Assembly (NCBI GenBank): GCA_012861695.1
Contig: JAAOOA010000266.1
Coordinates: forward strand, 394,618 to 458,617
Direction of reading: 5' to 3'
Source of the DNA: Trematomus loennbergii
Taxonomy: Eukaryota > Chordata > Actinopteri > Perciformes > Nototheniidae
DNA length: 64,000 nt
In this document: positions 1-11,766 of the stretch, one piece after another
Numbering within the stretch: the first letter of the stretch is position 1
Layout: the number at the start of each line of letters is the position of its first letter
Program-made: the position numbers and the translations under genes
Notes under the pieces: generated by a model
Databases searched by the model: none
Told to the model about the DNA's origin: nothing
What the model saw: only the letters and a program-made list of their open reading frames with translations

Positions 1-528
1 CACAGCTCAGAGGTGTGTGTGTGAGGATGTGTGTGTGTTCATAAGAAGTGAAGGCATTGGGGAAGTGTTGCAGATTAGAGCCTTTTGTACAAACCACCTG
101 CAAGCAGTAAAGTCATGAAGCCATACCTCTTATTTACTGTGCAATGTACACACATCTCTCTCTCTCTCACACACTCAAATATTTTAACACAATCAAAGAG
201 AAGGAACCGCCTAGAAATATGGGATTACAAGAGCGGTTAACATTTTTGGTCTAATTGTTTATGCTGTGTTTTTATAGAAATGAAATGTATCATTTCAGGG
301 AAAATCCTATATTTATTGTAGAAAGTTAAGGATTCCCTTTTAGATGTAATGGTAAAAACTCATTCTAATGATGTGTCAAAGAAAAGTTATCAAGCTTCTT
401 TTTTAGATATTTAACTTAAAAAAAACATGTGTACAGTGTTGTTTACATATTTGTCTTTCTGTTTTTGTTTGTTTTATTTTAATTTTTTTAACAAAAACCC
501 ATGCAGATTTATAGACATAACTGTGAAT
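1..528. other. Non-coding sequence upstream of galnt18
   Basis: No gene or classifiable mobile element is recognised. The stretch holds short CT/CA-rich runs near position 155 and is otherwise AT-rich. It lies upstream of the TTAA-flanked MITE and the galnt18 first exon. Confidence 0.5.
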
Positions 529-1236
529 TTAAAGGTCCCATGTCATGCTTTTCTGGTTTACCCGTCCCCTTGTGTGTTATGTAGCTTTTTATGCATGAAA
601 CGGTCTGCAGAGTCACAAACCCTCAAAGTACACCCTGTAGCGAGTAAAACTCTAACACAGAAAGACCTGTCTATGCTGCCCCAGAACGCCTCGTTGGACA
701 TTTCTCTTTTTCCATTGTTTCCTTCTTGAGTATAGTGGCGTATTTCGGGTATAGTGACGTACCGTAACGTCACGGCTCCGCAGATTGGTCCATTTGGACG
801 GAGCCGTTACGTTTGGACCAATCCGCGGACTTCCTCACACACACACTCGGCGGGACGTTGCGAGGCTCGCTGCTGCGAGGAGCGGGACACTGTGAGCCGG
901 CTCACAGCTAGTGTGGGGTCGGCGAGACAGTGAGACACCGCGGAACTCAGCCTGGGCACACACACAAACTCCCAGCCAGGCTGCGGGTGTGTGTGTGTTT
1001 CGGGCTAGGTTTCGCTGTGTCTCGCTGTCTCGCAGACGCCCACTGGGCTCACAGGGAGGGGGGGGGCAGGAGCTCCATCAAGCCGTTTAGGACAGAGAGT
1101 GAATACACATACTATACAGAGATGCTGTATGAGAAACCAATGTGATTTTGGAAAATTGCACAATATAAATCTATTCTAGTATAGCTCAACAATGGAATTA
1201 TGATCAGTAGAAATGGCCATGACATGGGACCTTTAA
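529..1236 (-). mobile_element. TTAA-flanked MITE (piggyBac-like), copy 1
   Basis: The element is flanked on both sides by TTAA (529-532 and 1233-1236) and has inverted ends: AGGTCCCATGTCATG at the left, with its reverse complement CATGACATGGGACCT at the right. TTAA target sites are typical of piggyBac-type transposition, but the element carries no transposase. The interior is GC-rich, with internal inverted segments around ACGGCTCCGC and ATTGGTCCATTTGGAC. It lies in reverse orientation relative to the copies at 3214-4093 and 10952-15634. It ends about 700 bp upstream of the galnt18 start codon, so it may lie in or near the promoter. Family assignment rests only on the TTAA sites and end structure. 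Confidence 0.75.
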
Positions 1237-1554
1237 TAAAGAATCATTTTCGATGGTCGTCCTATTGACCAGATGTAAGATTAGCCTCCTATTGTGGCTC
1301 GGATATTCTATGAAACTAGCTTTATGGGTTTTATTGTGTAATTAATAGTTTGTGTGGTGTTCTTTATTGTCATAAATAAAGACAATAAAGGAGAGTAAGA
1401 CAACATTATAGGGTCCACACAGCTCGCATTAAAGAGTGGGAATACTCCCACTCAAGCAAAATAAAAAATACTCTGAGACCAAAGAGACCCTCCTGCTGTC
1501 TCCGGCATTAGCCTACCTCATCATCACTGTGAGGATCGATGAGTTTCAGTTTGT
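1237..1554. other. Non-coding sequence upstream of the galnt18 promoter region
   Basis: No gene is seen. An imperfect inverted segment (ctttattgtc / gacaataaag) lies near 1362-1390 and a short palindrome tgggaatactccca near 1436. Neither can be assigned to a family. Confidence 0.4.
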
Positions 1555-1940
1555 ATGGATTGCCCGCCCTCCCTTCCCCTCCGTGACTGTGAGGGGGCCG
1601 GCAGAGGCGATCAGAGCCCGCCCCCTCCCTTTCTATTGGGCACTGCAGTATGAGGACTCGCACTCGGTGAGGGGGGGGGTTGTACCGCTGCCTGACAGCT
1701 CTGCAGGCTGCTCAGCGGGACTCGGCTCCTCAGTGTTAGTGCAGGATATTATTATTATTAGGAAAGCATTGAAAGCCTCCGGATGATTGATGTGTCAGCG
1801 GGGAGCTGAGCGCGCAGAGGGGGCGGGACTACACAGCATCTCTCCGCGCGGCGCACATTTGGACGCGTTTGTCGCGAGCGTCTCCTCAATCCACCTGCCC
1901 GCGCGCGTCTGGAACAAGAAGCCCATAGAGGGATGTCGCG
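1555..1940 (+). promoter_or_regulatory. galnt18: GC-rich promoter / 5' UTR region of galnt18
   Basis: This segment is markedly richer in G, C and CpG than the AT-rich sequence around it. It contains a GC-box-like GGGGGCGGGAC near 1819-1830 and a dense CpG cluster at about 1840-1915 just before the start codon. No TATA box at a convincing position is seen. The base composition and the position directly upstream of the galnt18 first coding exon suggest a CpG-island promoter and 5' UTR. The transcription start cannot be placed from sequence alone. Confidence 0.55.
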
Positions 1941-2001
1941 ATGCTGTGCACACGGAGAACTAAAACTTTGGTGTCGACATGCGTCATCCTCAGCGGCATG
2001 A
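1933..2001 (+). promoter_or_regulatory. Overlapping upstream ORF at the galnt18 start
   Basis: An ATG at 1933 lies eight bases before the galnt18 ATG at 1941 and in a different frame. It opens a 22-codon reading frame ending in TGA at 1999-2001, so it overlaps the start of the main coding sequence. Both ATGs have G at -3. If the 5' UTR includes 1933, this short ORF could lower initiation at the main start. This is inference from position only. Confidence 0.4.
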
Positions 2002-2179
2002 CCAACATCGTGTGTCTCCTGTACGTCGGCTGGATCACCAACTATGTCGCGAACGGGGGAGCCAAAGTTCCTGAGAGGGGGGGGCGGCACGAAGTTGGAG
2101 GAGGACAATAAGGGGGAGACCCTGAGGATCATGGAGAGGCTGGACCGGCTGGAGAGCGTGGTCAACGAGCACATCAAAG
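1941..2179 (+). CDS. galnt18: GALNT18 first coding exon, frameshifted in a G run
   Basis: This is the first coding exon of polypeptide N-acetylgalactosaminyltransferase-like 18, a Golgi type II membrane protein of the GalNAc-transferase family that starts mucin-type O-glycosylation. The N-terminus MLCTRRTKTLVSTCVILSG closely matches what I know of vertebrate GALNT18: a short basic cytoplasmic tail, then a hydrophobic signal anchor at about residues 9-34. The stem then reads KLEEDNKGETLRIMERLDRL in another frame. The switch falls in an 8-G run at 2077-2084: removing one G makes the exon continuous, while as given the frame stops at a TAA near 2109. The exon ends AAAG|GTGAGG, a good donor, in phase 1 if one G is discounted. 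The catalytic GT-A and ricin-like lectin domains would lie on later exons outside this window. The extra G could be an assembly error, a polymorphism or a real lesion. Paralogue (a or b) not determined. Confidence 0.85.
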
Positions 2180-2224
2180 GTGAGGGGGGGGGGGCTCAGT
2201 CTGAGGCCAGAGGGTAGAGTCACT

Positions 2225-2756
2225 GAGTATATTCAAGTAGGCTACTGCAATTTTGAGGTAGGCTACTTGTACTTTACTTGAGTATTTCAATGTTATGCTA
2301 CTGTGTACTTCTACTCCACGACAGTTCAGAGGTACATTGTGTACTTTTACTTCACTACATTTATTTAACACCTTTAGTTACTTTACAGATGTGGATTAAT
2401 GATGTGAAATATATATCAAGTCTTAAATCAGGCTTTAGTTCCACCTGGAGTAAATTCACAAGCTACCCTGCAGAATACAAAGTCATTCAAACTAGCTGCA
2501 CCTTTACCAGCTTTGAGAACACTTTCATGATCAATCATTATAAAACATATCATATATATTATTCTGAAATGGACCAATCTGCACAATACTTCTTTTACTG
2601 TCGCTACTTTAACTATATTTTGATGATAATACTTTTTCTCCTTTACTTGAGTAACATTTTGAATGCAGGACTTTTACTTTTAACAGAGTTTCCTACACTC
2701 TAGTACTTCTACTTTTACTTAAGTACAAGATCTGAGTACTCCTCCCACATCTAGTT
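2225..2756. repeat. Dispersed 'ACTTTTACTT' repeat, unclassified
   Basis: About 0.5 kb rich in repeated acttttactt/acttgagta words, with related sequence at its ends: gagtatattcaagtaggcta at the left, and acttaagtacaagatctgag followed by tactcctcccacatct at the right. This composition is familiar as a non-autonomous DNA-transposon-like repeat in fish introns. No target duplication is certain and no protein is encoded. The class is not assigned. Confidence 0.5.
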
Positions 2757-3213
2757 ATCATGTTTCAGAAGCAGCATAAGAAAAAAATTGCATATAGAGA
2801 AAAGTAAGATCACTTATTAACTTTCTCTCACTGCTGAACATCAATATCTTAATAACTCGCTGTAGAAAATGTAAAATATTACACAAATGATTATTGTATT
2901 GAAACATTAGATCATTCATCTATTATTTAATCTGCAATAAATAAAGTGACCACACATTTAATAATTGATTAATATTTATAGACATGATCACGATGAAAAC
3001 ATGTATTACTTCCAGCTTCTTTAGAAATGTGTATCATTGTAACATAACTGTTTTAAAACAGCAGCATGTTGTCATCTGGAGCTCAAGAAAGTTGTGATGG
3101 GCATTTTAATACACTGAATGACAAATGAATTTATCAGAACAATTCCAAACAGATTTTTGGATAAAATTGGAGGAAAATGATCTGTCATTTGCCCCCCTGG
3201 ACATAATTACTCA
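2757..3213. other. Non-coding intronic sequence
   Basis: AT-rich sequence with no recognised gene or repeat. Confidence 0.5.
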
Positions 3214-4093
3214 TTAAAGGTCCCATGTTTAGGCCATTTCTACTGATCATAATTCCATTCTTGAGGTATACTAGAATAGATTTACATTGTTCAATGTTCC
3301 AAAATCACATTGGTTTTCTCATAGCATCTCTGTATAGTATGTGTATTCACTCTCTGTCCTACACGCCTTGTTGGAGCTCCTGCCCCCTCCCCTCCCTATG
3401 AGCCCACTTTGCTCTGATTGGTCAGCTCGCCCACTCTGTTCTGATGAGTCCACCACCGTTACAGCGGAACATCAGTGATTATGTGTTACAATGGCGTTAG
3501 CAACCAGGAAATGACACCAGTAATGACAAACAGATGAAAAATGCTGCGTGGGTGCCGTGTTGGCGGGACGTTGCGGGGCTCGCTGCTCCGCCCTATGGGG
3601 CTCGAGGAGCGGACAGTGTGAGCTGGATTACTGGTGTCATTTCCTGGTTGCGTGGGGTCTAGGTGCCATGCCAGCGGCACCGCGGAGCTCAGGCTGGCAT
3701 GGCAACTTGGTCTATAGCCAGCATCCAGGGAAACACAGCGGGAAATCCACCTCACACTGTCCGTCAGGGAGCCTCGCGGGGCGGACTCCTGAGCTGCTCG
3801 GGAGTCCACCCTGGCAGAGGGTATGCCTATTGTTCTATAGCTGTGTGCCAATTGGTCCATTTGGACTTAGTAACGTCAACAGGCCCCGGAAGAAAAAAAT
3901 TGAAAAAATTAAAATCTACAACGAGGCGTTCTGGGGCAGCATATATAGACACGTATTTTCTGTGTTAGAGTTTTACTCGCTACAGGGTGTACTTTGAGGG
4001 TTTTTGACTCTGCAGACCGTTTACATGCAGAAAAATCTACATAACACACAAGGGGACGGGTAATACCAGAAAAGCATATGACGGGACCTTTAA
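3214..4093 (+). mobile_element. TTAA-flanked MITE (piggyBac-like), copy 2
   Basis: Second copy of the family seen at 529-1236. TTAA lies at 3214-3217 and 4090-4093. The left end AGGTCCCATGTTTAGGCC and right end TATGACGGGACCT are diverged relative to copy 1. The subterminal CCATTTCTACTGATCATAA and the ACGAGGCGTTCTGGGGCAGC segment near the right end match copies 1 and 3. The middle, about 3480-3850, differs from copy 1 and contains a duplicated TACTGGTGTCATTTCCTGGTTG-like phrase in opposite orientations, suggesting rearrangement. No transposase. Confidence 0.7.
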
Positions 4094-5599
4094 TGTGAAT
4101 CATAGTAACATGCTCAGGGTCAAATATCCCCTACACATGTGTTTTCAGTGATATAAAAATGCCCTGCTTTAAATCATTATTTCATGGTGAAAATGATGGT
4201 GACCCTGTCAGGGTTAAGCTGTCAGCTTAACGCACTAGAAATTGGAAATAAATCTTCACTTATTTGATGACACTTATGAAACAGTTAGAGAAGGAACTGC
4301 AAGAAATGTACAGCACAGAGTAAACTTTTTTACTGGGGACACTAAAAGTGTCGCAGCGAGGACACACTTGGATGACACAGTTCATAAAGTTTGCTATTTG
4401 TCATTGCAATCACCTGATTAAGATATTACAATTATAATCACATGGCAGGCAACAATCAAGCGCAGATATCTGAAACAAAGGCTGAACCATGCTATCCCAA
4501 AGTTTTTATAATCCCCCAAAAATAAAATGTTAGGTCATTTTCCTACATCACAGCCAAATTCAATGATTTCTAATCCACAAAGGGAAGCAACAAGCTTTGT
4601 TGTCCCTGACTCAGACAATGTAGGAGGGCAAAGGTAAAGTTGTCGTGTGGTCTTTTATAAAATGCCTTAAACAATTAAACGTTTTCATTTTCTGTCAATT
4701 CACAAATAGATGAAACAATTTACCACTTCAGCTCCATACCAGTTAAGCTCAAGTATTCATAGGATAAAGAGGAGCACTGTTATGAGGAAACAATTTAAAT
4801 CCATAGACAGTGAGTCTCCAGATTGTATTTGCATCATCGTCCAGTTTGCAGGCCTCTCTGGCAGACTCTTTCATTTAAACCTACATTCAGAAATCAGAAC
4901 AGGCCTAACAACAGAACTCATGTCAGAGCTGGACAAACTTTTATATGTTAGAATTAACATCCGTCTTCATTAAAATAACACATAATAACTCGTACTTTCC
5001 ATTTACTACAATGGTAGATGATGATTTTTTCCCTGAACATCATGAGTGTGTTCATTCATCATATGTTTCTGTGAAGCACACACACAGGATTAAACGTATT
5101 CCCCGTGGATCCTTACATTATTCTCCTCAGAGCTGTAAACCAGTGACTCAACACATTAAGAATTAGGACAACGTTCTTTCTAAATGGGACAGTACAAGGC
5201 TCCCTAACTGAACATTTGATTTAAGAGAAAATGCACTCCTTCACAACACTAAGATAATTAAGAGTGGATTCCACGTGTCATGCCAATAGACAGCTAGAGA
5301 GCTCAGTTCCTTGGAAATGTAAGTGCTGTAATTTATCACACATCTCTGAGAAAGAGAGATCCAAGATTCATTTTCTGTTTCAAATGAGCTAATGAAGGAC
5401 ATGCTTCTAATCAGAAAGGCTGAATTAATACGCATTAGATGGAAAATGATTTCAGATGCAGTGATATACTGCTGACACGTACAGGCTCATATATAACCAT
5501 TACAATTATGTTGCATATGGTTTCTGCATTTTCTTTCAAGACAACCTTGAAAAACCTGTCAACTCTCCAAACACTCTTAAAGGTTGAATGTTTAGGATA
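4094..5599. other. Non-coding intronic sequence
   Basis: No gene, RNA or classifiable mobile element is recognised in these 1.5 kb. Open frames here have no protein-like character. Confidence 0.5.
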
Positions 5600-5869
5600 T
5601 ACAGATGTAGCACCTCATTTCGGACGCCCCTACCGATGTGGGGCCATGATCGGCACGGGGTCGGCCCTCGCTGAAAGGAAAACCCCCCGCATGACTTGAT
5701 ACGCCCCCTTGATAAATTATAATGAAACCAGCTGCAATGGATCATGGATCCACCAGGGGAGCAGTGATTAAAAAGCTGCCACACTGGAACTCATGTGAAA
5801 TAAACAGCTGATAGATATATCTGATATAGCGGATCTTTGTTAAGATCCATATGTCACGGATAGGATCAT

Positions 5870-6500
5870 ATTCTGTGCTAAATAAGAGACATGTAATCAT
5901 TTACAAAACATCACCATGTTTTTATTTAACAAAATAATGTTGTTTAATCCACGTTGGCGTACTACAACTACAAAAACAATCGGTTTGTTTTTTCATCAGG
6001 AAATGCAGCCTGGCTCAAAGAAACGATTTGTAATCATCATCCTCATGATCATTTAATATATCATATGTTCGCCGAATTGACATGAAAGCATTAACAATCA
6101 TGAATTTGCTGTAGTCAACTTCATTAAAACTTTATTAACGTGCCTAAACTCAGTAATTAACAAAAAATAGGTTTATTTTTAATGGAGCCTCGTCGTCTCA
6201 CAACAAGTGGGATTTATCTTTTATTACTATACTGTAGCATATCGTTTTTATTCCCACTGTCACGGATATAATCATATTCTGCATTGAATAAGATACATTT
6301 AATCTTTTTAAAAAAATCGTATTTCGTTTCTATTTAACGAAATACATGTGGTTTAATCCACGTGAGTTCGCCGAATTGACATGAAAGTACTAACAAATAT
6401 GAATATGCTGTAGTCAACTTCATTCAAACTTTATTAACGTGCCTAAACTCAGTAATTCACAAAAAAAAGGTTTATTTTTAATGGAGCCTCGTCATCTCCC
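5870..6500 (+). repeat. Tandem duplication inside element X
   Basis: Two diverged units sit side by side, 5870-6200 and about 6262-6500. Shared phrases include TTCGCCGAATTGACATGAAA, AACTTTATTAACGTGCCTAA, TTTTTAATGGAGCCTCGTC and GGTTTAATCCACG-like sequence. The second unit lacks part of the first. The other copy of element X carries the same phrases once, inverted, near 29915-30060. Confidence 0.7.
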
Positions 6501-6613
6501 CACGGGCAAACAATAATATTTACAGTGTTAATAGTTTACTGTATTATTAGTGTTTAATATTACTGCTATAACAATCACACATTGAGTTCATTGTTGTGCA
6601 ATGATAAAATCAG

Positions 6614-7507
6614 CAGTGTTTCCCACAGATCTGAAATATACTCGGGGGGGGGGGTGGGGGGGGGTGTGAGGTGACGTGCCTTTGTGACGTGCAACAACAT
6701 TAACATTAACCTTTCTGTTGGTCGCTTGGGTTACTATTTAAAAAAAATTGTAAATGTATTTAGGAAACTATCCATGTGATTTTAAGTAGGGTGGACCTCA
6801 AATCCTCTAGAGGGGCATGCTCCCCGGTAATTTATTTTATTTTATTTTGGAGTTAAATGCATCAATCTGGTGCATTTTCAGGGGGAAATAAAGAGACAAG
6901 ATCTATGGGAACACCTATATGAAACAGAACTGTATACATTTCAATAATCATAAAGTGTATCTTACCTTTTTTCCCCTAGTTAACTTTTTTATTTTGACTA
7001 ATCACTACCCCTTCAAATGGAAATATGTGTTTACATAAATGGTGACCAAACCGTTTGAGACCCACTGAGAACTTAGACTAAGTTAACTATCTAAACACTC
7101 AGAGAGTCCTTTACCTCACCTGAGCTGTAGTTATCCCGAGCTTGAATGACACACAGAGACCAATCGAGGGCTTTGATTTATGATCTGTATGACAGTGGCC
7201 ATGTCGGCAGGCCAAATCATGTAGACAGCCAGTCACCCTGTGTGAGGCAGGCCACTTAACAGGCCAGGCCATCGGGAAACCCCCCGGTCCTCCCGATGGC
7301 CAGTCCGGGACTGAGTACAGGAGGCGTAGAGCGAGGGATCATTGTCCACAAGTTAATCGATCGCAGATGGCGTCGTGGTCGCGGACGAAAAAAAAAGAAA
7401 TTATTATAAAAAAAACTAAAAACGAAATGGGTCGCGAAATATACTTGGGCGGCCGTTAATATACCTGGGCGGCCCGCCCAAGTATAGTCTATGTGTGGGA
7501 AACCCTG
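6614..7507 (+). mobile_element. Non-autonomous hAT-like element inside element X
   Basis: Ends are CAGTGTTTCCCACAGA at the left and TGTGGGAAACCCTG at the right, of hAT type. Next to the ends are further inverted sequences (ATACTCGGGGGG versus CCCGCCCAAGTATA). The interior (6800-7250) shares phrases with the hAT MITE at 58410-59430, such as ACCAAACCGTTTGAGACCCA and CTAAACACTCAGAGAGTCCT, although the outer ends differ. No 8-bp target duplication is evident, so the exact boundaries are uncertain. No coding capacity. It contains a G-rich run at 6643-6666. Confidence 0.6.
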
Positions 7508-8823
7508 CTTTGTTTTTTTTCTCTCTTCTCCAGCAGTAAAGTTTAACTGTAGGTTTGTGTTTGCATATGTATGCTGTCACAGTTCCTGTTGTTTCTATCG
7601 CGCATTGCCGGTATGAAAGGGTCTGTGCCAGAAATATCAAACATTTAATAAAAGTGAAAAACAATGAACAAGACTTAACGTATTAATAATAATTAATTAC
7701 ATTTCTTCCGTTTTGGATGTACGATTTTTGACTTTGTTTAGAGCAGTGATCTGTATCTTCCTCTCTGCAGCAGAGAGCTGAGCGCTATCAGACCGGACCA
7801 TGGCTGTAAAGGCAGAGGGGTGTCTCTAGTTCCCCCTCGACACATACTTGACTGATCCTTTGTTTTGTCCATGTCCGATTGGCTTAGAGCTTTCGCGACT
7901 GCAAACATTTGTAAACAAACATTGACCATGTACCGTTCACCACCCCCCATCCCCCCGACAGCTCCCTTAAATCAACGCAGGGCTGTGACTCTCTCTGTTC
8001 TCCAGCAGTGGTCTGAAAGGTTCTCTGGAAATATCAAACATTTAATTAAAGTTTTAAAACAGTGACAGGGTCCAAAATCAGAAATGTTAGAAGTAAAAAG
8101 TATTATCATCTGAAAGTAAAATGAATCATTATGTTATTAGTATTAAATACATATAAGTATTTTTACAACTTATATTTAGAAATAAATGTGTTCATCCATT
8201 CAATGTGGCATCTGCTATAATTAATTAACGGTTAATGTATGATATTACTTATACAAGACATTATAATACATGATAATGTATAAGTTGATTTACTTTGATC
8301 TACTGTACTGTGTAAAAACACCACAACAATATTACAAAAATATACTGCATATTAAAGCAAACTATTGTAAAGGTAAAAGTATGAGCATAAAAATAAAGAA
8401 GTCTAAACATTTACATTATTATTATGATTATTTAATATATAAAGACTATATTATTGAATTACAATTAAGATAATAAGATTAGATATACTTTATTTGATCT
8501 AAAATATTGATGTTTTTTCGTTATAGCAGCCTGTGAAAACCATAGCAAATAAGTGATTAAATGCTACAGTATTCAGCAAACACAACTGCAAAGCTGCAAA
8601 CATTGCAAACAAACTAAGGACCAAACTTCTACAACACCCAGTTGTCTTTGTGTATTTGTGAATGAAGCGCCATCTCATGGTTAAATCCTGAAATTGAACA
8701 AATGGGGAAATCTGGCAACGCCCTCTCAGGAAATAGTGGGAGGGCTTTAATCTCCCAGCCACTGGTAAACGCTGGGTTTTTGGTTGGAATCCGCTGGGTG
8801 GAGTCCTATCTGGTGCTACATCT

Positions 8824-10951
8824 TCCACGGCTTCTAGCTGTGAAGTTGCAGATTGCTAAAGGCCTTCCAATCTATTTCTAAAATAAAATGAAAAAAATAG
8901 CACACAACAAGATCATACTGCAACAGTCTGAGAGAGAGAATACTTAGAGTCGGTCTGAAGCATGAGTGTGAATACTTAGAGAATGCTACAAATACTGTAT
9001 ACAATATACATCCTTATATAAGGGACCATAGCTGGACTACTAACTCAAGGTTTAACATACTCTCAGCAGAAATCCTATTTTCAGGAGAACAGTCTGACAG
9101 CCATAGTATAAAGGATATTCTATCTATGTGAAAGAATGATCACCCTTCATAGTAAAGCTTGCGTCAACACATCTGATCATTACTCCTCTCACTGCTTCAT
9201 TTCCAAACATGTAGAAAATCTATGGGGGCCTTCAGCTGACATTAAAACACAAAAGGCTTTTAGTTTATCCAATCTGGGCTAATGTAGAAACCTGGCAGTG
9301 CAACATGGTGGACTCAGAGTCAAAACAAAAAAAAACATATTTACCCTAAATGTTATCTTACTATACACTTATTAAACGTAGTTATAAATAGAATAGCCTA
9401 TTTCAGCCGATGTCTATACCTAAAGCCTTCTCACTGTCACTTTAAAATGGTATTGGATATAATGAAGAGGATTCTGGTCATATAAGATTTTAGACATGAC
9501 TTTGCATCACTGACGTTTGACTGAATTAAACAAGTTATACTAGGGCATTACTTTTTAAAATCCAAGACAGCTATGCTGGATTTTTGTTGTGGTTCTGTGT
9601 GTTTTAATGGCAACATGTGGTCCTGGAGACACCTGATAGCATAAATAATCACAGAAGCTGTATATAAGACTTTGCCAGGTATTCCTATTTTTGCAGATGA
9701 ATTGTCACTGTGATTGTGTTGGACACACACACACCTTACAGGTGTGTGTAGTTCAGTAATATACGCAAAATATCATTTGAGCACTTTCGCAAATGCCAGT
9801 GTTAATTAGTAATGTTCACATATAGCAGTTTAGTCAACCGGTTCCTTCAAGTACCTGTCTTCTTTATGCCATTATATCATTGGTCAGTAAAATCTGATCA
9901 AATGTGAGCAAAGCAAGCTGTTGGATCTGCCTACAACAGGGGGCGCTGTTTCCACTGTGGATCGGGATTTGAATTGTTGTTCTACTTATTCAGCATGACT
10001 TTCAGATGGATAGAAGACACTAACAGAGGTAAAGCAACTCTCTAAAGATGCAAAGTTTTGCAAAGCCTGTATGTGCTGATGAACTCTACCATCAGGAGCT
10101 CTCTGGATCCTCCTCACTGTTTAAAGTGCCGCTCCTCTTGGTGCCGAGGAAGGTTGGAGTGATACAGCACACATCATCAACATGGAGAATGGCAGGCTAA
10201 TGGTGTACTGAACTGTTCAAAAGTGCTAATAGAATCTGCATAGGCTCCTGGGTTGCAGCGGGTGAGTACATTTAGCCGACGGAGTGCTTGGCTCGGCTCT
10301 CCACTCTGCTCCGAGCCGGTGCCAGATTACATTTCCAGCCAGGGGCTGATGTGTTTATGTGTTTTTGCTTTGTCACTGATACAAAAGACCAGACTGCGGA
10401 ACCATAATGCACGGTTGAATGAGAATAATGCAACGCTACGTAGGCAGCACAGATAGGGTAGGAATAAACGGCGCTGTTATTTTTGTATTCACTGGCTTTG
10501 AACTGGAGACTCATTATGTTTATAATGTCTAAATGAATGTTATACAATCATACTATTAAAACTCTTCTTTTAAACTGTTCCTGTACTTCTAAAAATATAA
10601 TGGTGCTGTCACATTCAACACATTAGCTTGGTGTTCCTTCATGACCACAGAACTGGAGGTTCAGCCTTCTCATTCTGACGTGAATGCCAAAGAACATTTT
10701 TTAAATAGAAACAGAAATACATATGTAATAGCTAATCAAATGTCTTTCCTTTTTGTTGTACATTTAACAAAAACCAATTGAATAACCAGCTCCTGTTGGT
10801 ACAACAGCCAAACAGAAAGTCATTTTTAGGTTGTGTTCTTCACAGGGTTGTGTGTTTGGAAATGTTCAGAATTAAAACGCTGCCGTGCTAACGCTGACTT
10901 TTAACTGGTTTTGATTCCGGTTAATGGATTTATGTCGCCACACTACTCTGA
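8824..10951. other. Non-coding intronic sequence
   Basis: About 2.1 kb with no recognised gene, RNA or classifiable repeat. Short CA runs occur near 9725. Confidence 0.5.
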
Positions 10952-11766
10952 TTAAAGGTCCCATGTCATGGCCATTTCTACTGGTCATAATTCCATTGTT
11001 GAGGTCTACTAAAATAGATTTATATCCAAAATCACATTGGTTTCTCATACAGCATCTCTGTATAGTATGTGTATTCACTCTCTGTCCTAAACGGCTTGTT
11101 GGAGCTCCTGCCCCCCCCTCCCTATGAGCCCAGTGGCCGTCTGCGAGACAGCGAGACACAGCGAAACCTAGCCCGAAACCAGCCCGAACACACACACACA
11201 ACCGCAACCTGGCTTGGAGTTTGTGTGTGTGCTCACACACCGACTCACAGCCTCGCCGCGTCCCGCCGTCTCAGGGAGGAGAAATCAGCGGAGCTGCAGC
11301 TGAGAAAAGATTGAGTGTGTGTGTGTGAGGAAGTCCGCGGATTGGTCAATTTGGACCAATCCACGGACTTAATTTAACGGCTCCGCGGACGTAACGTAAC
11401 GGCTCCACGGATTGGTCCATTTGGACCAATGGGTTCATTTGGGTATGGGCACGTTACTGTACCCAGGAAGAAAAAGAGAAATGTCCAACGAGGCATTCTG
11501 GGGCAGCATAGACAGGTATTTTCTGTGTTAGAGTTTTACTCGCTACAGGGTGTACTTTGAGGGTTTGTGACTTTGCAGACCATTTACATACATAATCTTT
11601 TTAATCTGTATATTGATGATCTGTCCAAGCGACTGAAAGCCTGTAATACTGGATGCATGATTGGTAGTACTCTAGTGAACCATATTATGTATGCAAATGA
11701 TCTTGTTGTGCTGAGTCCATCTAGCGCTGGTCTTCAGCAGCTTCTTGCTGTTTGTTCTGTGTATGG

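Larger units (their letters stand above)
5600..8823 (+). mobile_element. Unclassified long non-coding element X, copy 1
   Basis: A ~3.2 kb repeat whose segments recur in inverted orientation at 23137-30753. The left end ACAGATGTAGCACCTCATTT pairs with the right end TGGTGCTACATCT (8811-8823). Within it, 5600-6610 matches 29880-30753 inverted, 7508-8070 matches parts of 25980-26180 and 29140-29250, and 8080-8780 matches 23225-24630. A hAT MITE (6614-7507) interrupts it. A segment is repeated in tandem: 5870-6200 resembles 6262-6500. No open frame resembles a transposase. The inverted ends suggest a DNA transposon, but superfamily and target duplication are not clear; a TA flank is possible at the left end only. 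Confidence 0.6.

Noticed and set aside
10253..10456. Possible exon with GGTGAGTA donor-like sequence
   Set aside because: The reading frame has no recognisable protein similarity, and there is no acceptor or start context that pairs with the donor.
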